DNA of 64,000 bases, taken from positions 62,001 to 126,000 of the forward strand of contig NZ_JAPDNR010000001.1 in assembly GCF_025989125.1 (NCBI RefSeq), given 5' to 3'. The notes under the pieces are model-generated. The model made no database searches and had not been told where the DNA came from. It saw nothing but the letters and a program-made list of their open reading frames with translations. Shown here piece by piece: positions 34,567 to 43,897 of the stretch (position 1 is the stretch's first letter; every line of letters begins with the position of its first letter). A program made the position numbers and the translations under genes. Source of the DNA: Chitinophaga nivalis (GTDB taxonomy: Bacteria; Bacteroidota; Bacteroidia; Chitinophagales; Chitinophagaceae).

Positions 34567-36669
34567 CTACAAGACATTTTTATAACGTAACCGTACGGAG
34601 TTAATGGCCAGTACTACATCTGAAAGGCCCATCACTCCCGCGCCCACAATGGGATTCAGTAATCCCAGTGCCGCAACCGGTATCGCCACTACGTTGTAGA
34701 TGAAGGCCCAGAAAAGGTTCTGCCGGATGGTCTGGTAGGTATGTTTGCCCAAACCCAGCGCCAGGGGCAAGGTACCCAGGTTATTATTGAGCAATACCAC
34801 ATTGGCGCTTTGCATGGCCACCTGTGTCGCATCGCTGAGGGAAATACCAATCGTGGCTTTGGCCAGGGCAGGTGCATCATTGATGCCATCGCCCACCATC
34901 GCAGTGGGCGCTTCTTTCATAAAAGCATCTATCTGTTGCAGCTTTTGTTCCGGAGACTGTTCAGCATATACAGCTGTAATGCCCAGTTTTTCTGCCAGTT
35001 CCTGGCATTTACGGCGGGTATCGCCGCTTAACAACACCGGTTTGATACCGGCTGTTTTCAGTTGCTGTATCATGGTGGCCGCTTCCGGTCTGATTTCATC
35101 GATGAAATCAATCCATCCCGCCAGCTGTCCGTTTTTCAGGAGGTACAGGTTATGGCTGTCGTCTGTAGCTGCACCACCCGCCATTCTGAAAGAGCCCAGC
35201 TGCCATTCATTACCGGCTTTATCGTGTGCCCGCATGCCCAGTCCTTTGTGTTCACGTACCTGTTGTAAAGGCACTTCTCCGGCGCCTTTCCACAGGCCGG
35301 CAATCGCACGGGCAATGGGGTGAGAAGAATATTTTTCGAGACTATATACGATCTGCCGGAAAGCTTCATCCGTCATATCAAAAAACTGATACGCGCCCAT
35401 TTGCAGTTTGCCGGTTGTTAAGGTACCTGTTTTATCAAATACCACCTGCCGGATATCTTTAAACAACTCCAGGGTATGCCCGCCTTTGATCAGGATCCCG
35501 TTTTTGGCAGCGCGTCCCAGTCCTACCATCACGGCCGCCGGCGTAGCCAGTCCCATGGCGCAGGGGCAGGCAATCACGAGCACGGCTACACTCCGCATCA
35601 TGGCTACAGCAAAAGGCGTATGTCCGATGAAGTACCAGCCCAGGAAAGTGAGGATGGCAATGCTCAATACCAGTGGTACAAAAACAGCGCTGATCCGGTC
35701 TGCCAGCCGCTGCATCGGAGCTTTATCGTTCTGTGCCTGTCTTACCAGCTCAATGATATAGGACAGTACGGTATCCTTACCTGTGGCGGTGATATATACT
35801 TTGATACTCCCCTCTTCCAGGATGGTGCCACCGATGACTTTATCCTTTTCCTGTTTGCTGACAGGGGTGCTTTCGCCGGTGATCATGGATTCATTGATGT
35901 GGCCACTCCCCCAATAAATGGTGCCATCCATGGGAATTTTATCGCCGGTATTTACCAATACACAATTGCCGGGACGCAGGGCGCGGTTATCTACTTCATG
36001 AATATGTTCGTGCCCGTGGTCTGTATTAATCAGGCGCGCAGTGGTGACCTGCATTTTCGCCAGTTCAGCGATAGCCGTAGTGGTTTGTTTCACTGACTTT
36101 TCCTCCAGCAGATTACCCAGGAATACGAGGGTGATAATAGCTGCTGTGGTTTCAAAAAACATATAGTCGCTGTTGCCGTATACGACGGTACCAACAAAGC
36201 TGTATCCAAAAGCAGCGGTAGCGCCCAGGGCAACCAGTACGTCCATATTGGCCATCCGGTTCATCAGCGACCGGAAGGCGCTCCGGCCGAAGTGCCACAT
36301 GCCGGTGAGGTATACCGGCAGGGTAAGTGCACATTGTACCCAGGGGTTATGGAGCCACGACCAATTAACCCACATATGCAACAGCAACGGGGCCGTGAAT
36401 ATCAGGCAAAAGAAAAATTTAAAAGTAAGCGTAGTATAGATTGGTTGGCGAACTGCCTTGTCTTCCGGCAGTACCACCCGGTACCCCATCTGGTTAATTC
36501 CCTGCAGCACTTCTTTGGAATCTGCTCCGGCGGGAGCCGTAAAGCTAACCTCTTCCGTAGCAAAACTAACGTGTACGTCCTGCATGCCTTTTTTCTCCAG
36601 GTATTTGGATAAGCTCATCGCGCAACTGGTGCAATGCATACCTTCTACCTTGCAACTGATTGGTGTCAT
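34567..36669 (-). CDS. copA: Heavy-metal P1B-type ATPase, likely copper exporter CopA
   Basis: A 700-residue transporting ATPase. One N-terminal heavy-metal-binding domain has CTSC at 13-16. The membrane metal site CPC is at 368-370, the phosphatase loop TGES at 264-267, the phosphorylated aspartate D412 in DKTGT, and the ATP-binding GDGINDAP further on. The CPC motif and the length fit Cu(I)-exporting ATPases. A histidine-rich loop (DHGHEHIHE) near 217-225 may be an extra metal contact. No copper regulator or chaperone is adjacent. It is transcribed from its own TACCTTTG box. Confidence 0.95.
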   Translation of the reverse strand: MTPISCKVEGMHCTSCAMSLSKYLEKKGMQDVHVSFATEEVSFTAPAGADSKEVLQGINQMGYRVVLPEDKAVRQPIYTTLTFKFFFCLIFTAPLLLHMWVNWSWLHNPWVQCALTLPVYLTGMWHFGRSAFRSLMNRMANMDVLVALGATAAFGYSFVGTVVYGNSDYMFFETTAAIITLVFLGNLLEEKSVKQTTTAIAELAKMQVTTARLINTDHGHEHIHEVDNRALRPGNCVLVNTGDKIPMDGTIYWGSGHINESMITGESTPVSKQEKDKVIGGTILEEGSIKVYITATGKDTVLSYIIELVRQAQNDKAPMQRLADRISAVFVPLVLSIAILTFLGWYFIGHTPFAVAMMRSVAVLVIACPCAMGLATPAAVMVGLGRAAKNGILIKGGHTLELFKDIRQVVFDKTGTLTTGKLQMGAYQFFDMTDEAFRQIVYSLEKYSSHPIARAIAGLWKGAGEVPLQQVREHKGLGMRAHDKAGNEWQLGSFRMAGGAATDDSHNLYLLKNGQLAGWIDFIDEIRPEAATMIQQLKTAGIKPVLLSGDTRRKCQELAEKLGITAVYAEQSPEQKLQQIDAFMKEAPTAMVGDGINDAPALAKATIGISLSDATQVAMQSANVVLLNNNLGTLPLALGLGKHTYQTIRQNLFWAFIYNVVAIPVAALGLLNPIVGAGVMGLSDVVLAINSVRLRYKNVL

Positions 36670-36691
36670 TTGTCATCTTTTATCCTGCTTA

Positions 36692-36699
36692 CAAAGGTA
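36692..36699 (-). promoter_or_regulatory. -7 promoter box (TACCTTTG) of copA
   Basis: On the minus strand the exact consensus TACCTTTG lies 23 bases before the copA start codon. No clear -33 TTG. Confidence 0.65.
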
Positions 36700-36859
36700 T
36701 CGGTTGCCACTTTACATCATAAAAATATTAATGCAACCTGGAAGCGAAAAGCGGGGCATTCCAGCCCCAAAATGCAAAGTATCAGGCCCTTCCGGGCAAA
36801 GACATAAATCGGTCATATTTCCTTGTATTTTGCTTCATCCTTTATGCTTATTTTTGGGA

Positions 36860-37300
36860 ATGCAATGGATTTTTACGTTGGACCAACTACCGGAAACCGC
36901 CTGTCAGTTCTGGGAATATTTCGCTGATAAACATGTATTTACCCTGGATGGACCTATGGGGGCCGGAAAAACAACACTGGTGAAAGCGCTGTGTGAAGCC
37001 CGGGGAGTGCAGGATGCCACTGCCAGTCCCACCTTTTCGATTATCAATGAATATACCGGCCAGGATACATCAGGACAACCCTGCCGTATTTACCACCTGG
37101 ACCTGTATCGGTTGAAAGACCTGGAAGATGCTATCAGTGCGGGCGTAGAAGAAACCCTTTACCAGCCGCATGCCATCAGCTTTGTGGAGTGGCCGGACAT
37201 CATCGCCCCGCTCCTCCCGCCGGATGCCATACATCTGCAGCTGGAAGTACAGCCGGACCAAAAAAGGGTATTGCGCGAAATCGCTGCATCTGCCAAATAG
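36860..37300 (+). CDS. tsaE: TsaE, tRNA N6-threonylcarbamoyladenosine biosynthesis ATPase
   Basis: A 146-residue P-loop protein needed for the t6A modification at position 37 of ANN-decoding tRNAs, acting with TsaB and TsaD. Walker A GPMGAGKTT at about 31-39 and the segment SPTFSIINEYTG are family hallmarks, along with IYHLDLYRLKDLED. The frame is open far upstream but that part reads antisense to copA, so the ATG at 36860 is the start. A -7-like box TATTTTTG lies only 4 bases before this ATG; if it is active, a TTG at 36878 would be the start instead. Confidence 0.95.
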   Translation: MQWIFTLDQLPETACQFWEYFADKHVFTLDGPMGAGKTTLVKALCEARGVQDATASPTFSIINEYTGQDTSGQPCRIYHLDLYRLKDLEDAISAGVEETLYQPHAISFVEWPDIIAPLLPPDAIHLQLEVQPDQKRVLREIAASAK

Positions 37301-37302
37301 TG

Positions 37303-37310
37303 TATCTTTG
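37303..37310 (+). promoter_or_regulatory. -7 promoter box (TATCTTTG) of ald
   Basis: Exact TAnnTTTG match starting two bases after the tsaE stop codon, 31 bases before the ald start. It lets ald be expressed independently of tsaE. Confidence 0.65.
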
Positions 37311-37341
37311 AATACTTCGATTTAAAAATTCAAAACCGTAT

Positions 37342-38559
37342 ATGGAGCCAAGGCAAAAACCTGTAGTGAGTGCTGGTTTTACTTATTCACCACTGGAAGA
37401 AACGCTGGACATACCACAAAAAAATTCCCGTTTGTTTATTGGTATTCCCAAAGAAACATCCTTCCAGGAAAACCGTATTGCCCTTACACCGGATGCAGTC
37501 AGCATTTTAGCTGCACACGGTCATCATGTAGTGGTAGAACATAAAGCCGGCGACGGATCGCATTACTACGACACGGACTATTCGGAAGCCGGTGCAGAGA
37601 TCGTATATGATAAAAAAGAAGTTTTCAAAGCGGAGATCATCGTTAAATCAGCCCCGCTGAACGACGATGAAATTGAATTACTGCATCCGCACCAGATCGT
37701 TATTTCCCCTATTCACCTTGCTGCCCTGAAAGCACAGCAGGTACAGAAAATGATGGATAAACGCATCACCCTCCTCTCCTTTGAAAACCTGAAAGACGAT
37801 GCCGGCACCTATCCGATTGTAAGAGCCATGAGTGAAATTGCCGGGGCAGCCGTGATGCTGATTGCCGGACAATACCTCAGCAACGACAACAAAGGAAAAG
37901 GCATTCTGCTGGGAGGTATCACCGGTATCCCACCCACCAAAGTAGTGATCATCGGCGCTGGCATTGTAGGCGAATTTGCTGCCCGTACCGCACTGGCATT
38001 GGGTTCTTCCGTTAAAGTGTTCGACAACAACATCTATAAACTGAAACGGTTGCAAAACAATATCGGTGTACGTGTATTCACTTCCGTTATTCAGCCCAAA
38101 GTGCTGGCAGAACAGCTGCGTAATGCAGATGTGGCGGTAGGTGCCCTCTCTTCACAAAGTGGCCGTACCCCCGTAGTAGTCAGTGAATCAATGGTCAGCA
38201 ATATGAAAGCAGGATCAGTGATTGTAGATGTCAGCATCGACCGGGGTGGTTGTTTTGAAACCTCTGAAATCACCAGCCACGAAAATCCTGTGTTTAAAAA
38301 ATATGATGTGGTTCACTATTGTGTACCCAATATCCCTTCCGGGTTTGCCCGCACGGCGTCGGAAGCCATCAGCAATGTGCTGATGCCGCTGCTCGTGGAA
38401 GCCGCCGATGATGGTGGTTTTGAAAACCTGGTATGGATCAAGCGGGGGGTACGTAATGGCATTTACCTGTATAAAGGCGCCCTCACGAACTATCATTTAA
38501 GCGAGAAATTCAAATTAAAGTACACCGACCTGGAACTGTTACTGGCAGTGAAAGGATAA
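37342..38559 (+). CDS. ald: Alanine dehydrogenase (AlaDH/PNT family)
   Basis: A 405-residue NAD-linked dehydrogenase that interconverts L-alanine and pyruvate plus ammonia. The start IGIPKETSFQENRIALTPDAV is typical, with substrate-binding residues in the N-terminal lobe and the nucleotide site GAGIVGEFAARTALALG near 211. The region VIVDVSIDRGGCFETSE near 292 matches the AlaDH signature. It is longer than most AlaDH (about 370) by an N-terminal extension of 27 residues. The pyridine-nucleotide transhydrogenase alpha subunit is related, but no beta subunit gene is near. Confidence 0.92.
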   Translation: MEPRQKPVVSAGFTYSPLEETLDIPQKNSRLFIGIPKETSFQENRIALTPDAVSILAAHGHHVVVEHKAGDGSHYYDTDYSEAGAEIVYDKKEVFKAEIIVKSAPLNDDEIELLHPHQIVISPIHLAALKAQQVQKMMDKRITLLSFENLKDDAGTYPIVRAMSEIAGAAVMLIAGQYLSNDNKGKGILLGGITGIPPTKVVIIGAGIVGEFAARTALALGSSVKVFDNNIYKLKRLQNNIGVRVFTSVIQPKVLAEQLRNADVAVGALSSQSGRTPVVVSESMVSNMKAGSVIVDVSIDRGGCFETSEITSHENPVFKKYDVVHYCVPNIPSGFARTASEAISNVLMPLLVEAADDGGFENLVWIKRGVRNGIYLYKGALTNYHLSEKFKLKYTDLELLLAVKG

Positions 38560-38583
38560 GGTAACCGGTATTTCCGGCAATAA

Positions 38584-38615
38584 AAAGCGGCTGACAGATA
38601 CCTGTCAGCCGCTTT
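38584..38615. terminator. Two-way terminator between ald and uppP
   Basis: Perfect 14-bp arms AAAGCGGCTGACAG / CTGTCAGCCGCTTT with a 4-base loop, followed by TTTCTTATT on the plus strand and A/T-rich sequence on the other side. Confidence 0.85.
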
Positions 38616-38635
38616 CTTATTGTTATTTACGATGC

Positions 38636-39436
38636 TTAAACTTCCAGGGTATAGCCCATCATCATGGCTACCAGGATAATCAATCCCACTACAATACGGT
38701 AGTATCCCCACATCTTAAAACCATATTTCTTTAAGGCGCCGATAAAAAACTTAATGGCACCCATCGCCACTAAAAAGGCCACCACATTACCGATCAGCAG
38801 CAGTTTCAGGTTTTCCGGGTGTGCCAGCAGCAATTCACGGCCTTTCAGCAGTTTATAACCCGTAGCCGCCGCCATGGTAGGAACAGCCAGGAAAAAGGAA
38901 AATTCGGCCGCCACATTGCGGGTGAGCTTTTGCTGCATACCACCGATAATGGAGGCTGCACTGCGGCTTACCCCCGGCACCAGTGCCAGACACTGGAAAA
39001 AGCCGATACGCAGGGCGGTAAACATGCTGATCTTTTCATCCGTATCAATGGTTCCTTCCTTAAACCAGTTATCTACAAACAGCAGGATGATACCTCCCAG
39101 CAACAGGGTAATGGCTACTGTCAGCGGGCTTTCCAGCATTTTATCGATCATGTCGCTGAACAGGTATCCGCTGATGAGGGCAGGTAATACGGCTACCGCC
39201 AGTTTCAGATAGAAATTGAGCCGGTTTTTGTCAAATACAAAAAATTTCTTCCAGTATAATACTACTACTGCGAGGATAGCGCCCAACTGGATCACTACTT
39301 CAAACAGTTTGGTAAATTCATCTTTGCTGATCCCCAGCAAAGAGCTTACGATAATCATATGTCCGGTGGAGGAAATGGGCAGGAATTCCGTTAGCCCTTC
39401 TACAATGGCAATGATAATAGCCTGAAAAACATTCAT
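38636..39436 (-). CDS. uppP: UppP (BacA), undecaprenyl-diphosphatase
   Basis: A 266-residue integral membrane phosphatase that recycles the undecaprenyl carrier lipid for cell wall synthesis. The two family motifs are clear: EGLTEFLPISSTGHM near 13-27 and PGVSRSAAS near 161-169. About eight transmembrane helices. It is last in the order ftsX, DUF3098, uppP, which is common in Bacteroidota. A strong terminator lies just upstream of its start, so expression relies on read-through or a promoter I do not see. Confidence 0.97.
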   Translation of the reverse strand: MNVFQAIIIAIVEGLTEFLPISSTGHMIIVSSLLGISKDEFTKLFEVVIQLGAILAVVVLYWKKFFVFDKNRLNFYLKLAVAVLPALISGYLFSDMIDKMLESPLTVAITLLLGGIILLFVDNWFKEGTIDTDEKISMFTALRIGFFQCLALVPGVSRSAASIIGGMQQKLTRNVAAEFSFFLAVPTMAAATGYKLLKGRELLLAHPENLKLLLIGNVVAFLVAMGAIKFFIGALKKYGFKMWGYYRIVVGLIILVAMMMGYTLEV

Positions 39437-39460
39437 TGAAATCGGGTATGGTTAAAAGTT

Positions 39461-39489
39461 AAAAAAAAAGCGATGATTGTGTCATCGCT
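39461..39489 (-). terminator. Intrinsic terminator between DUF3098 gene and uppP
   Basis: On the minus strand the stem AGCGATGA / TCATCGCT with a 5-base loop is followed by a run of about nine T, an excellent Rho-independent terminator. It sits 25 bases before the uppP start, after the DUF3098 gene. Confidence 0.85.
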
Positions 39490-39513
39490 AAATATTTTAT
39501 CCGTATTGGGGCA

Positions 39514-39795
39514 TTATGCCTTGGGCTTTGGACGGTGCATAATGGCATATACTTCTACCAGCAGACCCAGGACAATAACGATTGGCGCCAGGGTAATTCT
39601 GCGGAAACTATATACCTCTTCCGGCTTAAAGCTGTTGGGATCGGAGGAGCTACCACCCATCATGAGGAGGAAGCCCAGTGCTACCACTATAACCCCTGCC
39701 AGCATAAATTTGTAGTTTTCTTTCGGAAAAATCGGCTTGTTATCTACCTCCGGATTAACGGTTGTTCCGGCAGTTTTAATAGTTTCTTTAGCCAT
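39514..39795 (-). CDS. DUF3098 small membrane protein
   Basis: A 93-residue protein with two transmembrane helices, about residues 29-47 (FMLAGVIVVALGFLLMMGG) and 67-87 (ITLAPIVIVLGLLVEVYAIM), and a short soluble N-terminus. The family is known only as DUF3098 and, in Bacteroidota, is nearly always next to ftsX and uppP, so a link with division or cell wall precursor handling is likely but unproven. It starts 39 bp after ftsX. Confidence 0.9.
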   Translation of the reverse strand: MAKETIKTAGTTVNPEVDNKPIFPKENYKFMLAGVIVVALGFLLMMGGSSSDPNSFKPEEVYSFRRITLAPIVIVLGLLVEVYAIMHRPKPKA

Positions 39796-39834
39796 AGTGT
39801 AATGATTATAGATCTTGCTGTTAAAGATGTTGAA

Positions 39835-40707
39835 TTAATACAAGTCGTCCAGTTTCAGGCGGAGGTATTTCATCACGGAGCGGTGTGTGCTGACCAGTGA
39901 TATACAAATACCGATGATGATCATCCCGATAAACAGCACAGCTATCATCAGGTTATCCCGTAAACCGGCCAGTTCCGGCAGTACCTTATCTGAAAACGAC
40001 ATGATACCCATCAGTCCTGCAATGGCAATCAGCGCACTGATAGCGCCATTGGCAATGCTACGCAGGTCAAACGGCTTGGCAATAAACCAGCGGGTAGCGC
40101 CTACCATCTGCATGGTCTTGATCAGGAAACGGTTGCTGAACATCGCCAGACGGATGGTGTTGTCGATGAGGAAAATCACCACCAATGCCAGTAAACCGCT
40201 GATGATCAGGATCACCAATCCTATCTTGTTGACGTTCTCATTCAGTTTACTAACGAGGGTACGCTGATAGGAAATCTCCCGGACAATGCTTTGTTTGGAG
40301 AGATTGGCCTCAATAATTTTCAGACTGTCAGTATTAACATAACTGGCATTTGCCTTTATGTTAATGCTGCTATACAGCGGATTGTACTGCAACAGGGTGA
40401 TAAAGTCCTCTCCAAAGTCTTTCTGGAAGCGTTTAGCCGCCATATCCTTGGATACATATTCAATGGACTTGATATATGGTTTCTGCGCAATAGAGTCGCG
40501 CAGGGCCAATGCCTGATTTTCTTTTACGTTGTCCCTCAGTATTACCTGTACCTCAATGCTTTCCTTAAAATACACGCTCAGCTTATTTGCATGTATGACC
40601 ACCACACCCAGTGTGCCCAGTAAAAACAATACCAGTGCTACACCAATGATGGAGTACAGGTAGGAAGGTTTCGACTTCTTTGCTGATGATTTCCCGGATT
40701 GCGCCAT
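39835..40707 (-). CDS. ftsX: FtsX, cell-division ABC-transporter-like membrane protein
   Basis: A 290-residue membrane protein with the FtsX layout: N-terminal helix (about 18-38), a large extracytoplasmic domain (about 45-165), then three more helices. With FtsE it forms an ABC-like complex that activates peptidoglycan hydrolases at the septum. ftsE is not in the window. It starts the ftsX-DUF3098-uppP order and has its own promoter box in the gap to leuS. Confidence 0.93.
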   Translation of the reverse strand: MAQSGKSSAKKSKPSYLYSIIGVALVLFLLGTLGVVVIHANKLSVYFKESIEVQVILRDNVKENQALALRDSIAQKPYIKSIEYVSKDMAAKRFQKDFGEDFITLLQYNPLYSSINIKANASYVNTDSLKIIEANLSKQSIVREISYQRTLVSKLNENVNKIGLVILIISGLLALVVIFLIDNTIRLAMFSNRFLIKTMQMVGATRWFIAKPFDLRSIANGAISALIAIAGLMGIMSFSDKVLPELAGLRDNLMIAVLFIGMIIIGICISLVSTHRSVMKYLRLKLDDLY

Positions 40708-40725
40708 TAATCTGCAGTTTATCGG

Positions 40726-40733
40726 CGAAAATA
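40726..40733 (-). promoter_or_regulatory. -7 promoter box variant (TATTTTCG) of ftsX
   Basis: On the minus strand TATTTTCG fits the TAnnTTCG variant, with the expected start of transcription about 12 bases before the ftsX ATG. The rest of the 253-bp divergent gap must serve leuS, for which I see no exact box. Confidence 0.45.
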
Positions 40734-40960
40734 ATAAAAATTAGTAGTTATGTATTTAATTTTGCCAGCCAGTTGCTATAACCGGCAGAATTAATGGCAA
40801 TTTATACAGATGTATGGGTTTGGCATTGCTGTATTAATGATTTTAACATTATTTTGCTTAACTGGCATCTCGTCATATTTAAAATTATAACTGATAACGC
40901 AGTAATTCCCGGATCTATTGTCTGACAAATCCGGCTATCTACTGCTCATCTACAACTGAT

Positions 40961-43726
40961 ATGGAATACAATTTCAGGGCAATCGAAAAAAAATGGCAGG
41001 AACAATGGGCAGCATCCCATGCTTACCGGGTAAGCAATGACAGCCCCAAACCGAAATGTTATGTTTTGGATATGTTCCCCTATCCTTCCGGTGCCGGCCT
41101 GCACGTAGGCCATCCGCTGGGATACATCGCTACGGACATCTATGCGCGTTATAAAAGGCTAAAAGGATATAATGTGCTGCATACCATGGGCTATGATGCC
41201 TTTGGTTTGCCGGCAGAACAGTATGCGATGGAAACCGGCCAGCATCCGGCAGTTACCACCGCAGCCAATATCAATGCCTTCCGCACACAGCTGGATAACA
41301 TTGGCTTTTGTTACGACTGGGAGCGTGAAATCAATACCAGCGACCCATCGTACTACAAATGGACCCAATGGATTTTCCTGCAGATCTTCGAAAGCTGGTA
41401 CAACCGGGTTACGCAGAAAGCGACGCCTATCAGCGAGCTGGTAGCCATCTTTGAAAAAGAAGGTAATACCGCGCACATATGCCCCGGCGACCGTAACATA
41501 CAATTTACCGCCGCACAATGGCAGGCATATACTGAAAAGGAACAACGCGATATTCTCATGCAATACCGCCTGGCCTTCCTCGCCTATGCAGAAGTGAACT
41601 GGTGCGCTGCCCTCGGCACCGTACTGGCCAACGATGAAGTGGTAAACGGCGTCAGTGAACGTGGTGGCTACCCTGTCGTGAAAAAGAAAATGCGGCAATG
41701 GTTCCTCCGGATCACCGAATATGCCAACCGTCTCCTGGAAGGTCTGGAGACAGTGTCTTTCAGCGATGCGATGAAAGAAATGCAACGTAACTGGATCGGT
41801 AAGAGCCAGGGCGCAGAAATTAAATTCGCCGTGAAAAACAGTACGGAACAGGTGGAAGTATACACCACCCGTCCTGATACCATCTTTGGCGTAGACTTCA
41901 TCGTAATTGCCCCGGAACACGAGCTGGTACAGCAAATTACCACACCGGAGCAACAGACAGCCATACAGGAATACCTCGATTACGTACAAAGCCGTTCCGA
42001 ACGTGAACGCATGGCAGATGTAAAACAGGTAACCGGTTGTTTCACCGGCGCCTATGCCATCAATCCGTTCGATGGCCGCGAAATTCCGGTATGGATTGCA
42101 GAATATGTACTGGCAGGCTACGGCACCGGCGCCATCATGGCAGTGCCCTGCGGCGACCAGCGCGACTTTGGCTTTGCCCGTCACTTCAATATCCCCATTA
42201 CCAACATTATCGGCGATGCCTTTAATGGCGAAGAAGCCAATTCCACCAAAGAGGCCACCCTGCAAAACAGTGGCTTCCTGGATGGTACAGCCATGAAACC
42301 CGCTATGGACATCGTGATCAGCAAGCTGGAAGAAATGGGCATCGGCAAACGCCAGATCAACTACAAAATGCGTGATGCCGGCTTTAGCCGTCAACGTTAC
42401 TGGGGCGAACCTTTCCCCATCATCTATAAAGATGGTATTCCCTATGCGATGGAAGAAAAAGACCTGCCGCTGGAATTACCACATGTAGATGAATATAAAC
42501 CGGGAGAAGAAGGAGAAGGTCCGCTGGCCAATATCACCGACTGGGTAAACATTGCACCGGATGTTAAACGGGAAACCAACACCATGCCTGGTTATGCCGG
42601 CAGCAGCTGGTACTTCCTCCGGTACATGGACCCGCATAATAAAACCACCTTTGCAGACCGCAAGGCTACTGATTACTGGAACCAGGTGGATGTATATGTA
42701 GGCGGTACGGAACATGCCGTAGGCCACCTGCTGTACTCCCGGCTGTGGACCAAAGTACTGTATGACCTGGGACACATTGGTTTTGAAGAGCCATTCAAAT
42801 CCCTCATCAACCAGGGTATGATCGGTGGCAGCTCCAGACTGGTATACCGTATACGCGGCACTCACCAGTTTGTTTCCCATGGCCTGAAAGACCAGTACGA
42901 AACCGATGAACTGCATGTGGATGTGAATATCGTAGATGGGGTGGAACTGGATACCGAAGCACTGAAAAAGTGGAAACCGGATTTTGAGAACGCCACCTTT
43001 ATACTGGAAGATGGTAAATACATCTGTGGTGTACAGCTCGAAAAAATGAGTAAGCGTTTATTCAATACCGTTAACCCGAATGACCTCGTGGAAAAATACG
43101 GCGCGGATACTTTCCGTATGTATGAAATGTTCCTGGGTCCGGTAGAACAGTCTAAACCCTGGGATACCAAAGGGATTGAAGGGGTACACCGCTTCCTGAA
43201 AAAACTGTGGCGGCTTTTTGCAGATGAGCAGAAAGGTATCCTGGTGAATGAACAGGCAGCTACGCCGGAAGAGCTGAAAATCCTGCACAAAACCATCAAC
43301 AAAATAGATCATGATACCAACGGGTTCTCCTATAACACCGCGGTGAGCCAGTTCATGATCTGTGTGAATGAGCTGTCTTCCCTGCGTTGCCACAAACGCA
43401 GCATCCTGGAACCAGTGCTGATATTACTGACACCGTATGCGCCGCATCTGTGTGAAGAACTGTGGCAATACCTGGGACACAATGAAAGCATTCTGAATGC
43501 ACCTTATCCGGTGTATGATGAAGCCCATACCAGGGAAAGTACTTTCAACTACCCGATTGCGGTAAACGGTAAAACCCGTGCCGAAATGGGTATTGCGCTG
43601 GATGCCGCCAACGAGGCCATTGAGCAGGAAGTACTGGCCAATGAAGCCGTGCAGAAATGGCTGGAAGGTAAAACACCTAAAAAGATCATTATCGTAAAAG
43701 GCCGGATGATCAACGTGGTGATCTAA
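40961..43726 (+). CDS. leuS: Leucyl-tRNA synthetase
   Basis: A 921-residue class I synthetase. The HIGH-type motif is in PYPSGAGLHVGHPLGY near 47, the editing domain (CP1) covers about 230-430 with the family segment ARPDTIFGVDF-like TTRPDTIFGVDF, and the catalytic KMSKR is in LEKMSKRLF near 694. A Bacteroidota-type insertion precedes the KMSKR loop (about 630-690). It charges tRNA-Leu, including the tRNA-Leu(UAG) encoded at 11534. Length is typical for the phylum. Single gene, with a strong terminator behind it. Confidence 0.98.
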   Translation: MEYNFRAIEKKWQEQWAASHAYRVSNDSPKPKCYVLDMFPYPSGAGLHVGHPLGYIATDIYARYKRLKGYNVLHTMGYDAFGLPAEQYAMETGQHPAVTTAANINAFRTQLDNIGFCYDWEREINTSDPSYYKWTQWIFLQIFESWYNRVTQKATPISELVAIFEKEGNTAHICPGDRNIQFTAAQWQAYTEKEQRDILMQYRLAFLAYAEVNWCAALGTVLANDEVVNGVSERGGYPVVKKKMRQWFLRITEYANRLLEGLETVSFSDAMKEMQRNWIGKSQGAEIKFAVKNSTEQVEVYTTRPDTIFGVDFIVIAPEHELVQQITTPEQQTAIQEYLDYVQSRSERERMADVKQVTGCFTGAYAINPFDGREIPVWIAEYVLAGYGTGAIMAVPCGDQRDFGFARHFNIPITNIIGDAFNGEEANSTKEATLQNSGFLDGTAMKPAMDIVISKLEEMGIGKRQINYKMRDAGFSRQRYWGEPFPIIYKDGIPYAMEEKDLPLELPHVDEYKPGEEGEGPLANITDWVNIAPDVKRETNTMPGYAGSSWYFLRYMDPHNKTTFADRKATDYWNQVDVYVGGTEHAVGHLLYSRLWTKVLYDLGHIGFEEPFKSLINQGMIGGSSRLVYRIRGTHQFVSHGLKDQYETDELHVDVNIVDGVELDTEALKKWKPDFENATFILEDGKYICGVQLEKMSKRLFNTVNPNDLVEKYGADTFRMYEMFLGPVEQSKPWDTKGIEGVHRFLKKLWRLFADEQKGILVNEQAATPEELKILHKTINKIDHDTNGFSYNTAVSQFMICVNELSSLRCHKRSILEPVLILLTPYAPHLCEELWQYLGHNESILNAPYPVYDEAHTRESTFNYPIAVNGKTRAEMGIALDAANEAIEQEVLANEAVQKWLEGKTPKKIIIVKGRMINVVI

Positions 43727-43750
43727 TCTGCTTTTTATTCCTCTTATTCC

Positions 43751-43790
43751 GAACGGTAGCGTATTGCAAGTCTGTAATATGCTACCGTTC
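43751..43790 (+). terminator. Terminator of leuS
   Basis: A 15-bp stem with one wobble (arms GAACGGTAGC / GCTACCGTTC extended by GTATT / AATAT) and a 10-base loop, followed by TGCTTTTAGC. Confidence 0.8.
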
Positions 43791-43897
43791 TGCTTTTAGC
43801 CCCTGCTCCGCTTCTCTTTTCTGCTGCTGGTACAGACTTGATTATTTTATAAACAAATTAATATTTATATTTAGATGAAATACAGCTGTCTGAAGAT

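Noticed and set aside
36849..36856. TATTTTTG box as a sure tsaE promoter
   Set aside because: It stands only 4 bases before the family-supported ATG, so transcription from it would begin inside the gene; recorded only as a possibility.
36458..36859. N-terminal extension of tsaE
   Set aside because: The frame is open but runs antisense through the copA 5' end; the normal TsaE length and motif spacing start at 36860.
41159..42394. A 411-codon open frame on the minus strand inside leuS
   Set aside because: It lies fully antisense to the strongly supported leuS gene, shows no recognisable domain and has the composition of a shadow frame.
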